Of a DNA stretch of 64,000 nucleotides, positions 7,957-16,273 are shown piece by piece. The stretch lies in assembly GCA_963929535.1 (NCBI GenBank), contig CAWVIZ010000009.1, forward strand, positions 124,001 through 188,000. Reading direction: 5' to 3'. Origin of the DNA: Pullilachnospira sp963929535. Lineage in GTDB: Bacteria; Bacillota; Clostridia; Lachnospirales; Lachnospiraceae. The translations under genes and the position numbers were made by a program. Position 1 is the stretch's first letter, and the number at the start of each line of letters is the position of its first letter. The notes beneath the pieces were generated by a model, which had not been told where the DNA came from, searched no databases, and worked only from the letters and a program-made list of their open reading frames with translations.

Positions 7957-10505
7957 TATCCAATCTCCTCGATATATCTTTCAAACTCTTCCATAGACAT
8001 CAGAACCTTCCGGGGCTTGGTACCCTCCTCCGGCCCTACCACACCGGCCTGGGCAAGCTGATCCATGATCCTGGCCGCCCTGTTGAAACCGATCTTGAAC
8101 ATTCTCTGAAGCATTCCTATGGAAGCCTTATCCTTTTCTATAATAAACCTTCCCGCTTCCGCGAAATAGGCATCCTGTTCAGAGGCGGCAGTACTGGCCC
8201 CCGTCCCCTGGACATTCATCATCTCTGTGATCTTTTCATCATAGCTGTTGTCTGACTGATGATTTTCCGTCAGGAAATTCACCACTGAACTGACCTCTGC
8301 ATCCGAAACAAAGGATCCCTGCAGCCGGACCGGCTTCTGATATCCCTGGGGATAATACAGCATATCTCCCTTACCCAGCAGCTTTTCCGCCCCGTTCATA
8401 TCCAGGATCGTCCTGGAATCCACTCCCGAGGAGACGGAAAATGCAATTCTGGAAGGCATATTTGCCTTGATAAGTCCGGTAATTACATTCACTGACGGCC
8501 GCTGGGTGGCAATGATCAGATGAATCCCTGCCGCTCTGGCAAGCTGAGCCAGACGGCAGATGGCATCTTCCACCTCTCCCGGCGCTACCATCATCAGGTC
8601 TGCCAGCTCGTCCACAATAATGACGATCTTGGGCAGCTTTTGAGGCTTGTTCTCATCAGGAATATCAGCGATCTGAGCGACCTTCTCATTATATCCCTTC
8701 AGATCCCTCACATTATATTCGGCAAACTTATTGTATCGGTCCGTCATCTCGGAAACTGCCCAGTTCAGAGCGCCCGCCGCCTTTTTGGGATCTGTCACCA
8801 CCGGGATGAACAGATGGGGGATTCCGTTGTACACACTCAGCTCCACCACCTTGGGATCGATCATGATCAGCTTTACATCGTCCGGATGAGCCTTGTAGAT
8901 AATACTCATCACCAGTGTATTGATACAGACAGACTTACCGGAACCGGTGGCACCTGCGATCAGCAGGTGAGGCATTTTCCCGATATCGGAGACTACGGGC
9001 TTTCCTCCGATATCCTTCCCCACCGCAAACGCCAGCTCTGAAGGAAATTCCCGGAATTCCCGGGACTCCAGCAGATCCCGAAGCATTACAGGGCTGTTGG
9101 TGGCATTGGGGACCTCGATCCCCACAGCGGCTTTTCCAGGGATCGGCGCTTCGATCCGGATATCCGCCGCCGCCAGATTCAGCTTGATATCGTCTGCCAG
9201 CCCCACAATGCGGCTTACCTTCACACCCTGCTCCGGCTGGAGCTCATACCTGGTGACAGTGGGGCCGCAGCTTACATTGGATATCGTCACATTCACCCCG
9301 AAGCTGTGGAGTGTATCCTGCAGCTTCCTGGCAGTTCTGCGCAGATGCTGGTCGGAATCTCCCGATACTTTCCTCTCGCCGGGCTTCAGCAGGGAAAGAG
9401 GAGGAAACTCATACTGTTTCTTCTCTTCTTTTGTCTCTTCGATCTCGTTTTGGATATTTTGGATCCCATCAGCGATTTCTTCCCTGGAAGATCTGGGATT
9501 TTTCTTTCTTTCTCTGGAGGACTTTTCCTGTGATCCTTCAGCCTCCGGGGAGACCGCCTGATTTTCCTCCGGTATATGTTCCGGCGTCAGCTCCCGCATC
9601 TCAAAATCAGAAATCTCTTTTCCAAACAATTCGTCCTGGGAAGGCCTTTCGATGGAAAAGTCAAGAAATGGGGTCTCCAGCTCCTTCTTCTCATCGTCTT
9701 TTGATGCCGCCGCCACCTGGACTTCCCCGGTATTCTCCCTCTGGCTGCGGGATTTCTTCCGGCGTTTTCCCGACTCTGATCCGCTTTCTGCCTCCTCCAG
9801 AGCATGCTTCATATCCATCTGCTCAAAGGAAATCCTTCCGCGGGTCTCTTTCCTCCGGGTATGATTTTCCCGGACTTCCTGATACGCCTTTTCCCCACGG
9901 GACTTCAGCGGAGCCAGCAGCGGTTTCTGCGTCATGACGATCATGGAAATGATCAGAAGGACCACCAGCACCACATAAGCGCCCAATGTACCGAATGCGG
10001 TACAGAGGATCCTGGCCAGTCCGCCCCCGGCCGCTCCGCCCCCTGTCTTCTGCAGGGAACAGAACTCATAGTAGCCTCCCATCGTATCGCCGGGAGTGTA
10101 GCCCAAAGTGATCAGGTGAACCAGACCGCAGGCAACCCAGAAAAAAAGCACCAGACCGCTCATCTTCCAGATAACTGCCGGATTTTTCCGGTTAGCCACA
10201 GCAAATGCCGTGCCAAAAAACAGTACGCCAGGAAAGACGTAGGCCATCCACCCAAATAAACCGAAAAAGAACCGGCTTACTGCGTTTCCCACAATACCCC
10301 CGATTCCCAAATTACTGATAAACAGCAGGATCGACACCGCCAGAACCGCCAGAACCAGGATTTCCCTTCTCAATCCGCTGTCCAGAGCCTCCGGAGCCTT
10401 CCTCCTGGCGGAGGTCTTCTTCCTGCCGGACGCTTTCCGGCTTTTATTCTTCTGTGAACTGCGTTTTGCCGCCGCAGACTTTTTCTTTGTTCCCGCTGCA
10501 GACAT
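7956..10505 (-). CDS. ftsK: DNA translocase FtsK/SpoIIIE
   Basis: 849 residues, normal for Firmicute SpoIIIE/SftA-type proteins with a membrane domain. A basic Lys/Ser-rich N-terminus (1-45) is followed by four hydrophobic segments (about 50-195), a charged linker and the motor. The motor contains Walker A GATGSGKSVCINTLV (about residue 520), Walker B IVIIVDELADLMM and LARAAGIHLIIATQRP. A winged-helix gamma domain that reads KOPS/SRS-like sites ends the protein (about 780-849). It pumps chromosomal DNA through the septum in division and, in spore formers, into the forespore. Synteny with tepA, two genes upstream, matches the Bacillus spoIIIE locus. Confidence 0.95.
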   Translation of the reverse strand: MSAAGTKKKSAAAKRSSQKNKSRKASGRKKTSARRKAPEALDSGLRREILVLAVLAVSILLFISNLGIGGIVGNAVSRFFFGLFGWMAYVFPGVLFFGTAFAVANRKNPAVIWKMSGLVLFFWVACGLVHLITLGYTPGDTMGGYYEFCSLQKTGGGAAGGGLARILCTAFGTLGAYVVLVVLLIISMIVMTQKPLLAPLKSRGEKAYQEVRENHTRRKETRGRISFEQMDMKHALEEAESGSESGKRRKKSRSQRENTGEVQVAAASKDDEKKELETPFLDFSIERPSQDELFGKEISDFEMRELTPEHIPEENQAVSPEAEGSQEKSSRERKKNPRSSREEIADGIQNIQNEIEETKEEKKQYEFPPLSLLKPGERKVSGDSDQHLRRTARKLQDTLHSFGVNVTISNVSCGPTVTRYELQPEQGVKVSRIVGLADDIKLNLAAADIRIEAPIPGKAAVGIEVPNATNSPVMLRDLLESREFREFPSELAFAVGKDIGGKPVVSDIGKMPHLLIAGATGSGKSVCINTLVMSIIYKAHPDDVKLIMIDPKVVELSVYNGIPHLFIPVVTDPKKAAGALNWAVSEMTDRYNKFAEYNVRDLKGYNEKVAQIADIPDENKPQKLPKIVIIVDELADLMMVAPGEVEDAICRLAQLARAAGIHLIIATQRPSVNVITGLIKANMPSRIAFSVSSGVDSRTILDMNGAEKLLGKGDMLYYPQGYQKPVRLQGSFVSDAEVSSVVNFLTENHQSDNSYDEKITEMMNVQGTGASTAASEQDAYFAEAGRFIIEKDKASIGMLQRMFKIGFNRAARIMDQLAQAGVVGPEEGTKPRKVLMSMEEFERYIEEIG

Positions 10506-10608
10506 TTCCTTTTCCTCCCCTGATCAGCCTGATGGAGCCTTCCGGCCCCTCTCCCCTTTATGTCCGCAGGCAGCGTGCCGGACGGACATTCTTATATAAA
10601 CTTCTGTC

Positions 10609-11490
10609 TTATGAAAATGTGAAATGGCATACGATCACTGCAATTCCCAAAACAAAACAGTAACCCGCAAACAGAGAAAAACGTCTGCTTTTGGTGATCT
10701 TCAGCATCCACCGGATACTGAAAAATCCCACCACTGCGGCTGCCACTGTACCGGCGGCATAGCATCCGCCCAATCCCCAGGTCATATCCGGCGCCCGAAA
10801 TTCCTGCAGTTCCAGGATCAAAGCTCCCATTACCGCGGGAATGGACAGCAGAAATGAATAACGAAGCGCAAAACTTCTGTTGAGTCCGCATAAAAGCCCT
10901 GCCGTCATCGTAATACCCAGCCGGGAAACCCCAGGAAATGTTCCCAGGCCCTGGCAGATCCCAATGGCCGCTGCCTGAGAAGCCTTCATGTCCCTGGGAA
11001 TCTTTTTCCCCGTCTTCCAGTTGCTCACCACAAGCAGGAGTACTCCTGTAACAAGAAAGCCCAGACCCACAGCCAGAAGTGAAGAAGAAGCCTGTTCTGC
11101 GATCCCCTGCATCAGGTATCCCAGAACAGCCGTGGGGATCATGGATACCATCAGCATGACCACCAGCCTCCGGTAATTATTGTGCAGAAGCTTTCGGTAA
11201 TCCCTGGCCGCTTCCTCGTGGAAACGGTTGTGAAAATAAGTTGCTCCATTGTAAATGATGTCATTTGCCATGCGAATCAGTTCTATGGCCATCCTTTTCA
11301 GATCGGAAGCAAAGCTTACGCATACCGCAGCCAGCGTTCCCAGATGCAGCAGCACCGGAAAAAGCATCCCGGTATCTGATTCTATATGAAAAAGCCGGCC
11401 CAGGACCGCCAGATGACCGGAACTGCTCACCGGCAGAAACTCCGTGATCCCCTGCACGATTCCCATCAGAATTGCCTCAAAAAAGCTCAT
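10609..11490 (-). CDS. uppP: Undecaprenyl-diphosphate phosphatase UppP (BacA)
   Basis: 293 residues from the ATG at 11490, which has GAGG six bases upstream (an ATG four codons earlier is less well placed). The polytopic protein has the two BacA signatures: QGITEFLPVSSSGH near residue 15 and PGVSRLGITM near residue 185, with the catalytic Glu, Ser, His and Arg present. The second motif is normally PGxSRSxxT; here Leu replaces the second Ser. A charged loop of about 40 residues (NDIIYNGATYFHNRFHEEAA) is longer than in Escherichia coli. It recycles the lipid carrier for peptidoglycan and can confer bacitracin tolerance. A clear promoter lies at 11577-11605. Confidence 0.92.
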   Translation of the reverse strand: MSFFEAILMGIVQGITEFLPVSSSGHLAVLGRLFHIESDTGMLFPVLLHLGTLAAVCVSFASDLKRMAIELIRMANDIIYNGATYFHNRFHEEAARDYRKLLHNNYRRLVVMLMVSMIPTAVLGYLMQGIAEQASSSLLAVGLGFLVTGVLLLVVSNWKTGKKIPRDMKASQAAAIGICQGLGTFPGVSRLGITMTAGLLCGLNRSFALRYSFLLSIPAVMGALILELQEFRAPDMTWGLGGCYAAGTVAAAVVGFFSIRWMLKITKSRRFSLFAGYCFVLGIAVIVCHFTFS

Positions 11491-11576
11491 AAAAGACCTC
11501 ATCCTATGTACTCATTTTTCCAGCAGCGGCTCATCCTTCCGGCTTTACTGGACCGCCACATTCATTACAAAAAAAT

Positions 11577-11605
11577 ATTATAGCATAAACCTTTCTCTGA
11601 TACAA
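11577..11605 (-). promoter_or_regulatory. Sigma-A promoter for uppP
   Basis: TTGTAT (-35), 17-base spacer and perfect TATAAT (-10) on the minus strand, about 80-90 bases before the uppP start. Confidence 0.75.
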
Positions 11606-11638
11606 TGTGCAAAATCCCAAAATCAGACAGTCCTGGGA

Positions 11639-11660
11639 CCCCGCTGCATCTGCAGCGGGG
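11639..11660. repeat. GC-rich perfect hairpin between tepA and uppP
   Basis: CCCCGCTGCA pairs with TGCAGCGGGG around a two-base loop. No T tract follows on either strand. It may act as a transcript end or RNA-stability element after tepA, which ends at 11733 on the minus strand. Confidence 0.4.
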
Positions 11661-11732
11661 GTATCGCCAAACGTGTGCCACTGGTACACAGCGGTCTTCG
11701 CGGACAGTGGAAAGGGGAACTGTGACCTGGCC

Positions 11733-12398
11733 CTACCTGACCGCCTGTTGGATTTCTTTTTCCCTGCTCTGATTATCGATCAGGCTGTGCAGCTTTGCCA
11801 GCGCCTCACGGATACCGCCCACCTCATCGATCAGCCCTTCCTCCACTGCTTCTCTTCCGTCCAGCATGGTCCCCACATCCTTTACCAGAAGAGAGGTGTC
11901 CAGCATCAGCTCCTCAATGCGTTCCTGGCTGATCCTGGAGTGCTCCGCAATGAATCCGGTGATCCGGTCCTGAGTCTTTTCCATATTCCGGTAGGTCTGC
12001 ATCACTCCGATAAAAGTTCCATTGGTACGTACCGGATGGATCACCATGGTGGCGCTGGGGACAATGAAGCTGTAGTCTGAGGAAACCGCCAGAGGGACTC
12101 CGATGGAATGACCGCCGCCCAGAACCAGGGAAACTGTGGGTTTGCTCAGTGAAGCGATCATTTCGGCTATAGCCAGTCCTGCCTCCACATCACCGCCTAC
12201 CGTATTCAGCAGAATCAGCAGGCCCTGGATCTGGTCATCGTCCTCCACCTTTGCCAGCCGCGGAAGTATCTGTTCATACTTGGTGGTCTTGGCCCGTTCA
12301 CCCAGCGTCTCATGCCCCTCCACCTCTCCGATAATGCTCAGAAGATCGATCCTGCTCTCCAGTTTGGCTACGTTGTCTGTTTTCTCGTTCACATTCAT
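11733..12398 (-). CDS. tepA: ClpP-class serine protease, translocation-enhancing protein TepA
   Basis: 221 residues of the ClpP/crotonase fold. LLILLNTVGGDVEAGLAIAE gives the oxyanion strand. The nucleophile Ser lies in GGGHSIGVPLAVS (about residue 97), the His in MVIHPVRTNG (about 122), and an acidic residue follows in the C-terminal helices. In Bacillus, TepA (YmfB) is reported to help protein export by degrading signal peptides, and its gene lies next to spoIIIE; the same neighbourhood here supports the name. A lone ClpP-like fold without a Clp ATPase interaction site is also possible, so the substrate is uncertain. Confidence 0.85.
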   Translation of the reverse strand: MNVNEKTDNVAKLESRIDLLSIIGEVEGHETLGERAKTTKYEQILPRLAKVEDDDQIQGLLILLNTVGGDVEAGLAIAEMIASLSKPTVSLVLGGGHSIGVPLAVSSDYSFIVPSATMVIHPVRTNGTFIGVMQTYRNMEKTQDRITGFIAEHSRISQERIEELMLDTSLLVKDVGTMLDGREAVEEGLIDEVGGIREALAKLHSLIDNQSREKEIQQAVR

Positions 12399-12574
12399 AA
12401 TTCCCCGCTCCTTTTCCCGGTATCTGTCTATCGTCGACGGGTAGACCGCGGCGACATTTTACCTGTTTTTTTCAGGATGTCCAGCGGAGAGAAAAACTAT
12501 ACGGTATTTCCCCGCTTTTTTTGACTAAAACCTCAGAAAAAAGAATATACTGTATCAAAAACGAGGTGGTACCT

Positions 12575-13045
12575 ATGCGCCAGGTCCACTGGAAACCATT
12601 GATCCTGATCACCGGCGCCACACTTCTGGCAGGAGGTCTGTCCGCTTTGCTGACCGGTTCCTCCATGGCAAAATATCAGATGCTGGCAAAGCCGGCGCTT
12701 TCTCCTCCCGGCATGGTATTTCCCGTTGTATGGACAATTCTGTACCTTCTCATGGGGATTTCCGCCTGGATGATCTATGAGACGAGAACCCGGGGAAAAA
12801 CCCGCGCCCTGAAGCTGTATCTGATACAGCTGGCGGTCAATCTGATGTGGCCGCTGCTTTTTTTCGGGATGCAATGGTATCTTTTTTCCTTTTTCTGGCT
12901 TCTTCTGCTGCTGTTGCTGGTGATCCTTATGATCCTCCGCTTTCTGCCGATTTCCCGGACGGCGGCACTGCTTCAGATCCCCTATGCGTTCTGGCTGATC
13001 TTTGCCGGATATCTGAATATTTCTGTCTGGCTGATGAACGGATAG
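12575..13045 (+). CDS. tspO: TspO/MBR family membrane protein
   Basis: 156 residues from the ATG at 12575 with GAGGTGG five bases upstream; the in-frame region before it contains the promoter (TTGACT and TATACT, spaced a wide 19 bases). Five transmembrane helices are visible. Conserved TspO features are KPALSPPGMVFPVVWTILY (helix 1-2 loop and start of helix 2), the NLMWPLLFF helix and the last helix with WLIFAGYLNISVWLMN. TspO proteins bind tetrapyrroles and are implicated in their degradation or stress signalling. It is monocistronic between divergent tepA and a strong terminator. Confidence 0.92.
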   Translation: MRQVHWKPLILITGATLLAGGLSALLTGSSMAKYQMLAKPALSPPGMVFPVVWTILYLLMGISAWMIYETRTRGKTRALKLYLIQLAVNLMWPLLFFGMQWYLFSFFWLLLLLLLVILMILRFLPISRTAALLQIPYAFWLIFAGYLNISVWLMNG

Positions 13046-13100
13046 TATCCGGCGGAACCGTCCGGATTTTGGGCCGTCTGCCGGGCAAAGGGAAGACAAA

Positions 13101-13148
13101 AGAGCCGGAGATCCCTTTCGGGGAAAATTCTCCGGCTTCTTTGTCTTC
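13101..13148 (+). terminator. Terminator after tspO
   Basis: AGCCGGAGA pairs with TCTCCGGCT, with extra CCC/GGG pairing inside the loop, followed by TCTTTGTCTT. It starts 56 bases after the tspO stop. Confidence 0.8.
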
Positions 13149-13393
13149 ATCACTCTTTATCTTCCGTTGTCAATCTGTATTTATCGCAAAAGATCCTCGC
13201 TTTTACTGTTCCTTCTTTCAACTCTGAATAAGAACACACGCCGTTTCCGGGTTTGCCAAAAGTATTTCTATTCAGCTGTATTGCTTGCTGATCTCATACA
13301 GGATACCGTACTGTTCTTTACACGATATAAAACATCCGTACAAACTTTATTTGCAGTATAAATCTTGGAATGACCTGTCTCATACCTGAATAG
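13149..13393. other. Non-coding stretch at the edge of an AT-rich island
   Basis: No gene was recognised here. Short open frames on the plus strand have no ribosome binding site and atypical composition. The sequence becomes AT-rich from about 13190, which marks the left edge of the relic island that extends to about 14640. Confidence 0.5.
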
Positions 13394-13555
13394 GTGCAGA
13401 AAGACGGCTCGATGGCGGGCAGGGAAAAAGCAGGGAACCGTTTCGATTTCCTGCTGAGTGGTGCCGCCGATGGCGGCTGGTATTCCGTTTTGAAAGATCG
13501 GGTCAGGTTGGCCGATAAATTAGGACGATTTCAAGCATTGAAATACATATCATAA
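13394..13555 (+). pseudogene. C-terminal relic of a probable mobile-element protein
   Basis: A 53-codon frame opens directly after a TAG and ends with TAA. Its product (QKDGSMAGREKAGNRFDFLL, then SGAADGGWYSVLKDRV and KLGRFQALKYIS) has protein-like composition and reads as the end of a longer gene, perhaps from an integrative element, but I cannot name the family. There is no ribosome binding site. Its last 25 bases overlap the 3' end of the acetyltransferase gene on the other strand, so an insertion or deletion joined the two. Confidence 0.4.
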
Positions 13556-14109
13556 ACAATATATCCCTTTATGTTTTTCAATGCTCCTGCATAAGTTTCC
13601 TGACACATCATGCAGCGTGGCTCTTTCATCGGTATCCCGCTTGTTGGATAAAGGTTAAACTCTGAGGATGTTTTAAATCCAATACGATTATAAAAATGAT
13701 AATCACCCTCAACCGTAATCCCTTTATATCCTGCGTTTTTAACTTTTTCAATGCCTTGGGTAAGCATTGCAGAGCCAATTCCCTGATGAAAGTAGTCGGC
13801 ATGAACGGCCACAGGCGCCAGCATAACGATATTTTTTTCTCCGCCATCATCAATATGTACTCCATTTGGTGTGGAAGATAATGGAAATCTCGAAAAAAGG
13901 AAATGGCCTACTAATTTGCCATCTAATTCAGCAACAAATGATAATTCGGGAATATAATATTCCGAGTCCCGAATTTCTTCTACCAGAGCAATAATATCTG
14001 TCCCATCCGAGTAATCAGTTCCTTCACTGAATGAACGTAAAATTAGTGAAATTATTTCTTTATAATCTTTATGTGTTTCTTGTCGTATGATTATATCATT
14101 TCTCAACAC
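13531..14109 (-). CDS. GNAT family N-acetyltransferase
   Basis: 192 residues from GTG at 14109 with GGGG six bases upstream. The GNAT core is clear: SFVAELDGKLVGHFLFSRF, then VMLAPVAVHADYFHQGIGSA with the acetyl-CoA loop QGIGSAML, followed by GYKGITVEGDYHFYNRIGFK. It is the family often annotated as YhbS-like or predicted N-acetyltransferase of small amines; the substrate is unknown. AT-rich composition and the flanking gene fragments suggest acquisition by transfer. Confidence 0.85.
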   Translation of the reverse strand: MLRNDIIIRQETHKDYKEIISLILRSFSEGTDYSDGTDIIALVEEIRDSEYYIPELSFVAELDGKLVGHFLFSRFPLSSTPNGVHIDDGGEKNIVMLAPVAVHADYFHQGIGSAMLTQGIEKVKNAGYKGITVEGDYHFYNRIGFKTSSEFNLYPTSGIPMKEPRCMMCQETYAGALKNIKGYIVYDMYFNA

Positions 14110-14183
14110 TTTGACCCCTTTCTATATTTTTCAAACCGCAACCCAATCATGTATATCCCCCAAGTTACAGTTGGTTTCCTGTA

Positions 14184-14585
14184 TTATTCTATAATCGGCC
14201 GACTTTGCTGTCTTCTCGATAACTTGGAAGTTGTTGTCATAGATTTCATTTTCCAAATACTCGCTTCCGACAACAATCGGCCTATTATTTCTTGCTTGCC
14301 AGCTGTATAGCTTTTCCGGTCGTTGGAAAACTGTATTGCCAGTTTTTGCTTGAAATCATCATACATCATTGCTTTTTCCGGATTTGCATTCAGATAGTCC
14401 CGAAAATTGACATAGTTGTTCCAGTCTGCTCCATTCCATTTCACGATGTGAATATGATGTGTTCGGATATCACCAGTTTCCATCACAAAAAATTTTTCCA
14501 GCCAGTCCGGCTTTCGTATAATTCTTTTCAGCCGCTTTCTTTCTTCCTCTGACAGCTTTTCATGGGTCAGCTTGAACCGCTGCAT
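14184..14585 (-). pseudogene. GrpB/UPF0157 family protein, N-terminally truncated
   Basis: The middle part, IRTHHIHIVKWNGADWNNYV, NFRDYLNANPEKAMMYDDFK, LAIQFSNDRKSYTAGKQEII, is the conserved second half of GrpB (UPF0157) nucleotidyltransferase-fold proteins. The usual first 60-90 residues with the HIGSTAVPG strand are missing and replaced by about 28 unrelated charged residues. The C-terminal 25 residues (from about IWKMKSM) also look foreign. No ribosome binding site precedes the ATG at 14585. Probably nonfunctional and part of the same degraded island as the acetyltransferase. Confidence 0.6.
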
Positions 14586-14645
14586 GGCGGCAAAACTTTC
14601 TTATAATATAATACGAAAAAACGGATTTTCTGTTTAAAACTTATG

Positions 14646-14673
14646 AAAAGGGGTAGCCAAAACTACCCCTTTC
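14646..14673 (-). terminator. Terminator near the yebC end
   Basis: AAAGGGGTAG and CTACCCCTTT form a symmetric hairpin with a six-base loop and flanking A/T runs, so it can work in both directions. It lies about 155 bases beyond the yebC stop on the minus strand. Confidence 0.6.
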
Positions 14674-14826
14674 AGCAATTGCCTATACAGATCCTTGGAT
14701 TCCTGTGCACATTCGCAATTCATGGATATCAAAAGCAGTACATATACCCTATCCGGTATCATTCAGTTCGATGCAATCATTGCATTTATCATTCGAAGAT
14801 AATGATTTGCACGCTTTAAAACTGCA

Positions 14827-15558
14827 TTACTGTTCATTCCAGTTGTGGTACACATTCTGGACATCGTCATCGTCCTCAAGCAGATCCAGTGTCCGCTGCA
14901 GACTCTTGATGGCAGCCTCATCGGTAAGATCCACATAATTCTGAGGAATCATGGTGACTTCCGCTTCCGCCATGGGAATTCCCTCCTTTTCCAGCGCTTC
15001 CCGCACTGCGGAAAAATCGTCCGGATCGGTAAGGATCTCATAGCAGTCCTCTTCCTCGTTAAAATCCTCTGCTCCCGCATCCAGAGCCATCATCATCAGA
15101 TCGTCAGCATCCAGTTCGCACTCTTCCTTATCCACGATGATCTGCCCCTTCTTGTCAAACATAAAGGAAACACAGCCCGGTGTACCCACATTGCCGTTTC
15201 CTTTGGTGAAGGCGCTTCTCACATTGGCAGCCGTACGGTTTTTGTTGTCAGTCAGCGTATCCACGATGATAGCGATTCCGTTGGGGCCGTATCCCTCGTA
15301 GGTGATATACTCATAGTTGTCCGCGTTGGCGTCCCCGGCCGCTCTCTTGATCCCCCGCTCAATGGTATCGTTGGGCATGTTATTGGCTTTTGCCTTGGCG
15401 ATCACATCTCTCAGCTTGCTGTTGTTGGCCGGATCCGGACCGCCGTCCTTTACCGCGATCACGATCTCTCTGCCGATAATGGTAAAGATCTTGCCCTTTT
15501 TGGCATCATTTTTTTCTTTTTTATGTTTGATATTGGCAAATTTTGAATGTCCCGACAT
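14827..15558 (-). CDS. yebC: YebC/PmpR family transcriptional/translational regulator
   Basis: 243 residues, full length, starting MSGHSKFANIKHKKEKNDAK, the diagnostic N-terminus. Domain 1 is a helical bundle; domains 2 and 3 (TYEGYGPNGIAIIVDTLTDN, SFMFDKKGQI, then the acidic C-terminal part with VTMIPQNYVDLTDEAA) complete the three-domain fold. Family members act as DNA-binding regulators (PmpR) or, as shown more recently for YebC/YeeN proteins, relieve ribosome stalling at proline runs; which applies here is unknown. Monocistronic, with a possible terminator at 14646-14673. Confidence 0.95.
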   Translation of the reverse strand: MSGHSKFANIKHKKEKNDAKKGKIFTIIGREIVIAVKDGGPDPANNSKLRDVIAKAKANNMPNDTIERGIKRAAGDANADNYEYITYEGYGPNGIAIIVDTLTDNKNRTAANVRSAFTKGNGNVGTPGCVSFMFDKKGQIIVDKEECELDADDLMMMALDAGAEDFNEEEDCYEILTDPDDFSAVREALEKEGIPMAEAEVTMIPQNYVDLTDEAAIKSLQRTLDLLEDDDDVQNVYHNWNEQ

Positions 15559-15720
15559 ACTTTCTTCTCCTCTTCCCGTTATTTAAGCGCTGCCGCAGCC
15601 TGCCTTTTCACATTTCAGGTGAGAAATCCCGCTGGCTTACCATGTGAAAAGCCCAACAGCCGCAGGCATATGATCCTTACAGAATATACCATCTTCCGAA
15701 ACGTTCGTCAAGAACCTGCA

Positions 15721-16068
15721 TTATGTAGGAAGCTCCAGACTGATCTTCAATGCCTGGTTCACCTGATCCAGCAGCTCCTGATCCAGATGGCATACCTTGT
15801 CCTTGAGACGCCTTTTATCTATTGTACGCAGCTGTTCCAGCAAGATCACAGAATCCCTCACAAGATCGTAGGAGGACGCATCGATTTCAATATGCGTTGG
15901 CAGCTTGGCTTTGTTCATCTTCGATGTAATGGCCGCGCAGATTACCGTGGGACTGTGTTTATTTCCCACATCATTCTGTATGATCAGCACCGGACGGATT
16001 CCGCCCTGTTCGCTTCCCACCACCGGCCGCAGGTCCGCATAAAAAATATCTCCTCGCTTGATTACCAC
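15721..16068 (-). CDS. mazF: MazF/EndoA-type endoribonuclease toxin
   Basis: 115 residues from GTG at 16068 (VVIKRGDIFYADLRPVVGSE), with GGAG about ten bases upstream. This is the PemK/MazF fold: RPVLIIQNDVGNKHSPTVIC, AAITSKMNKAKLPTHIEI and VILLEQLRTIDKRRL include the catalytic Arg (first strand region) and Thr (in ITSK) of EndoA, which cuts mRNA at UACAU-type sites. It lies downstream of alr as in Bacillus (alr-ndoAI-ndoA), but the gap of about 200 bases to alr contains no convincing MazE-like antitoxin. A longer frame extending upstream has no homology. Confidence 0.93.
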   Translation of the reverse strand: MVIKRGDIFYADLRPVVGSEQGGIRPVLIIQNDVGNKHSPTVICAAITSKMNKAKLPTHIEIDASSYDLVRDSVILLEQLRTIDKRRLKDKVCHLDQELLDQVNQALKISLELPT

Positions 16069-16273
16069 ACAATTCACACTCCGATTCCTATGTTCAGGTG
16101 ACAGTTCAGATATCCCTGCCCGGTCCGGCACTTTTCCGCGCTGCAGAACACAGTCGAACTGCAGCTTTCTCAGCCGGCTCCGGAGCTGTTCCTGATATCT
16201 ACAGTATTTCCATATTTCTCCGGTGTATACGAAGTGCTGAAGCCGCGAACCGCTTCTGTTTTCTCTTTTCTGC

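Noticed and set aside
13167..13361. 64-codon plus-strand frame after tspO
   Set aside because: No ribosome binding site, atypical composition and no homology; probably chance.
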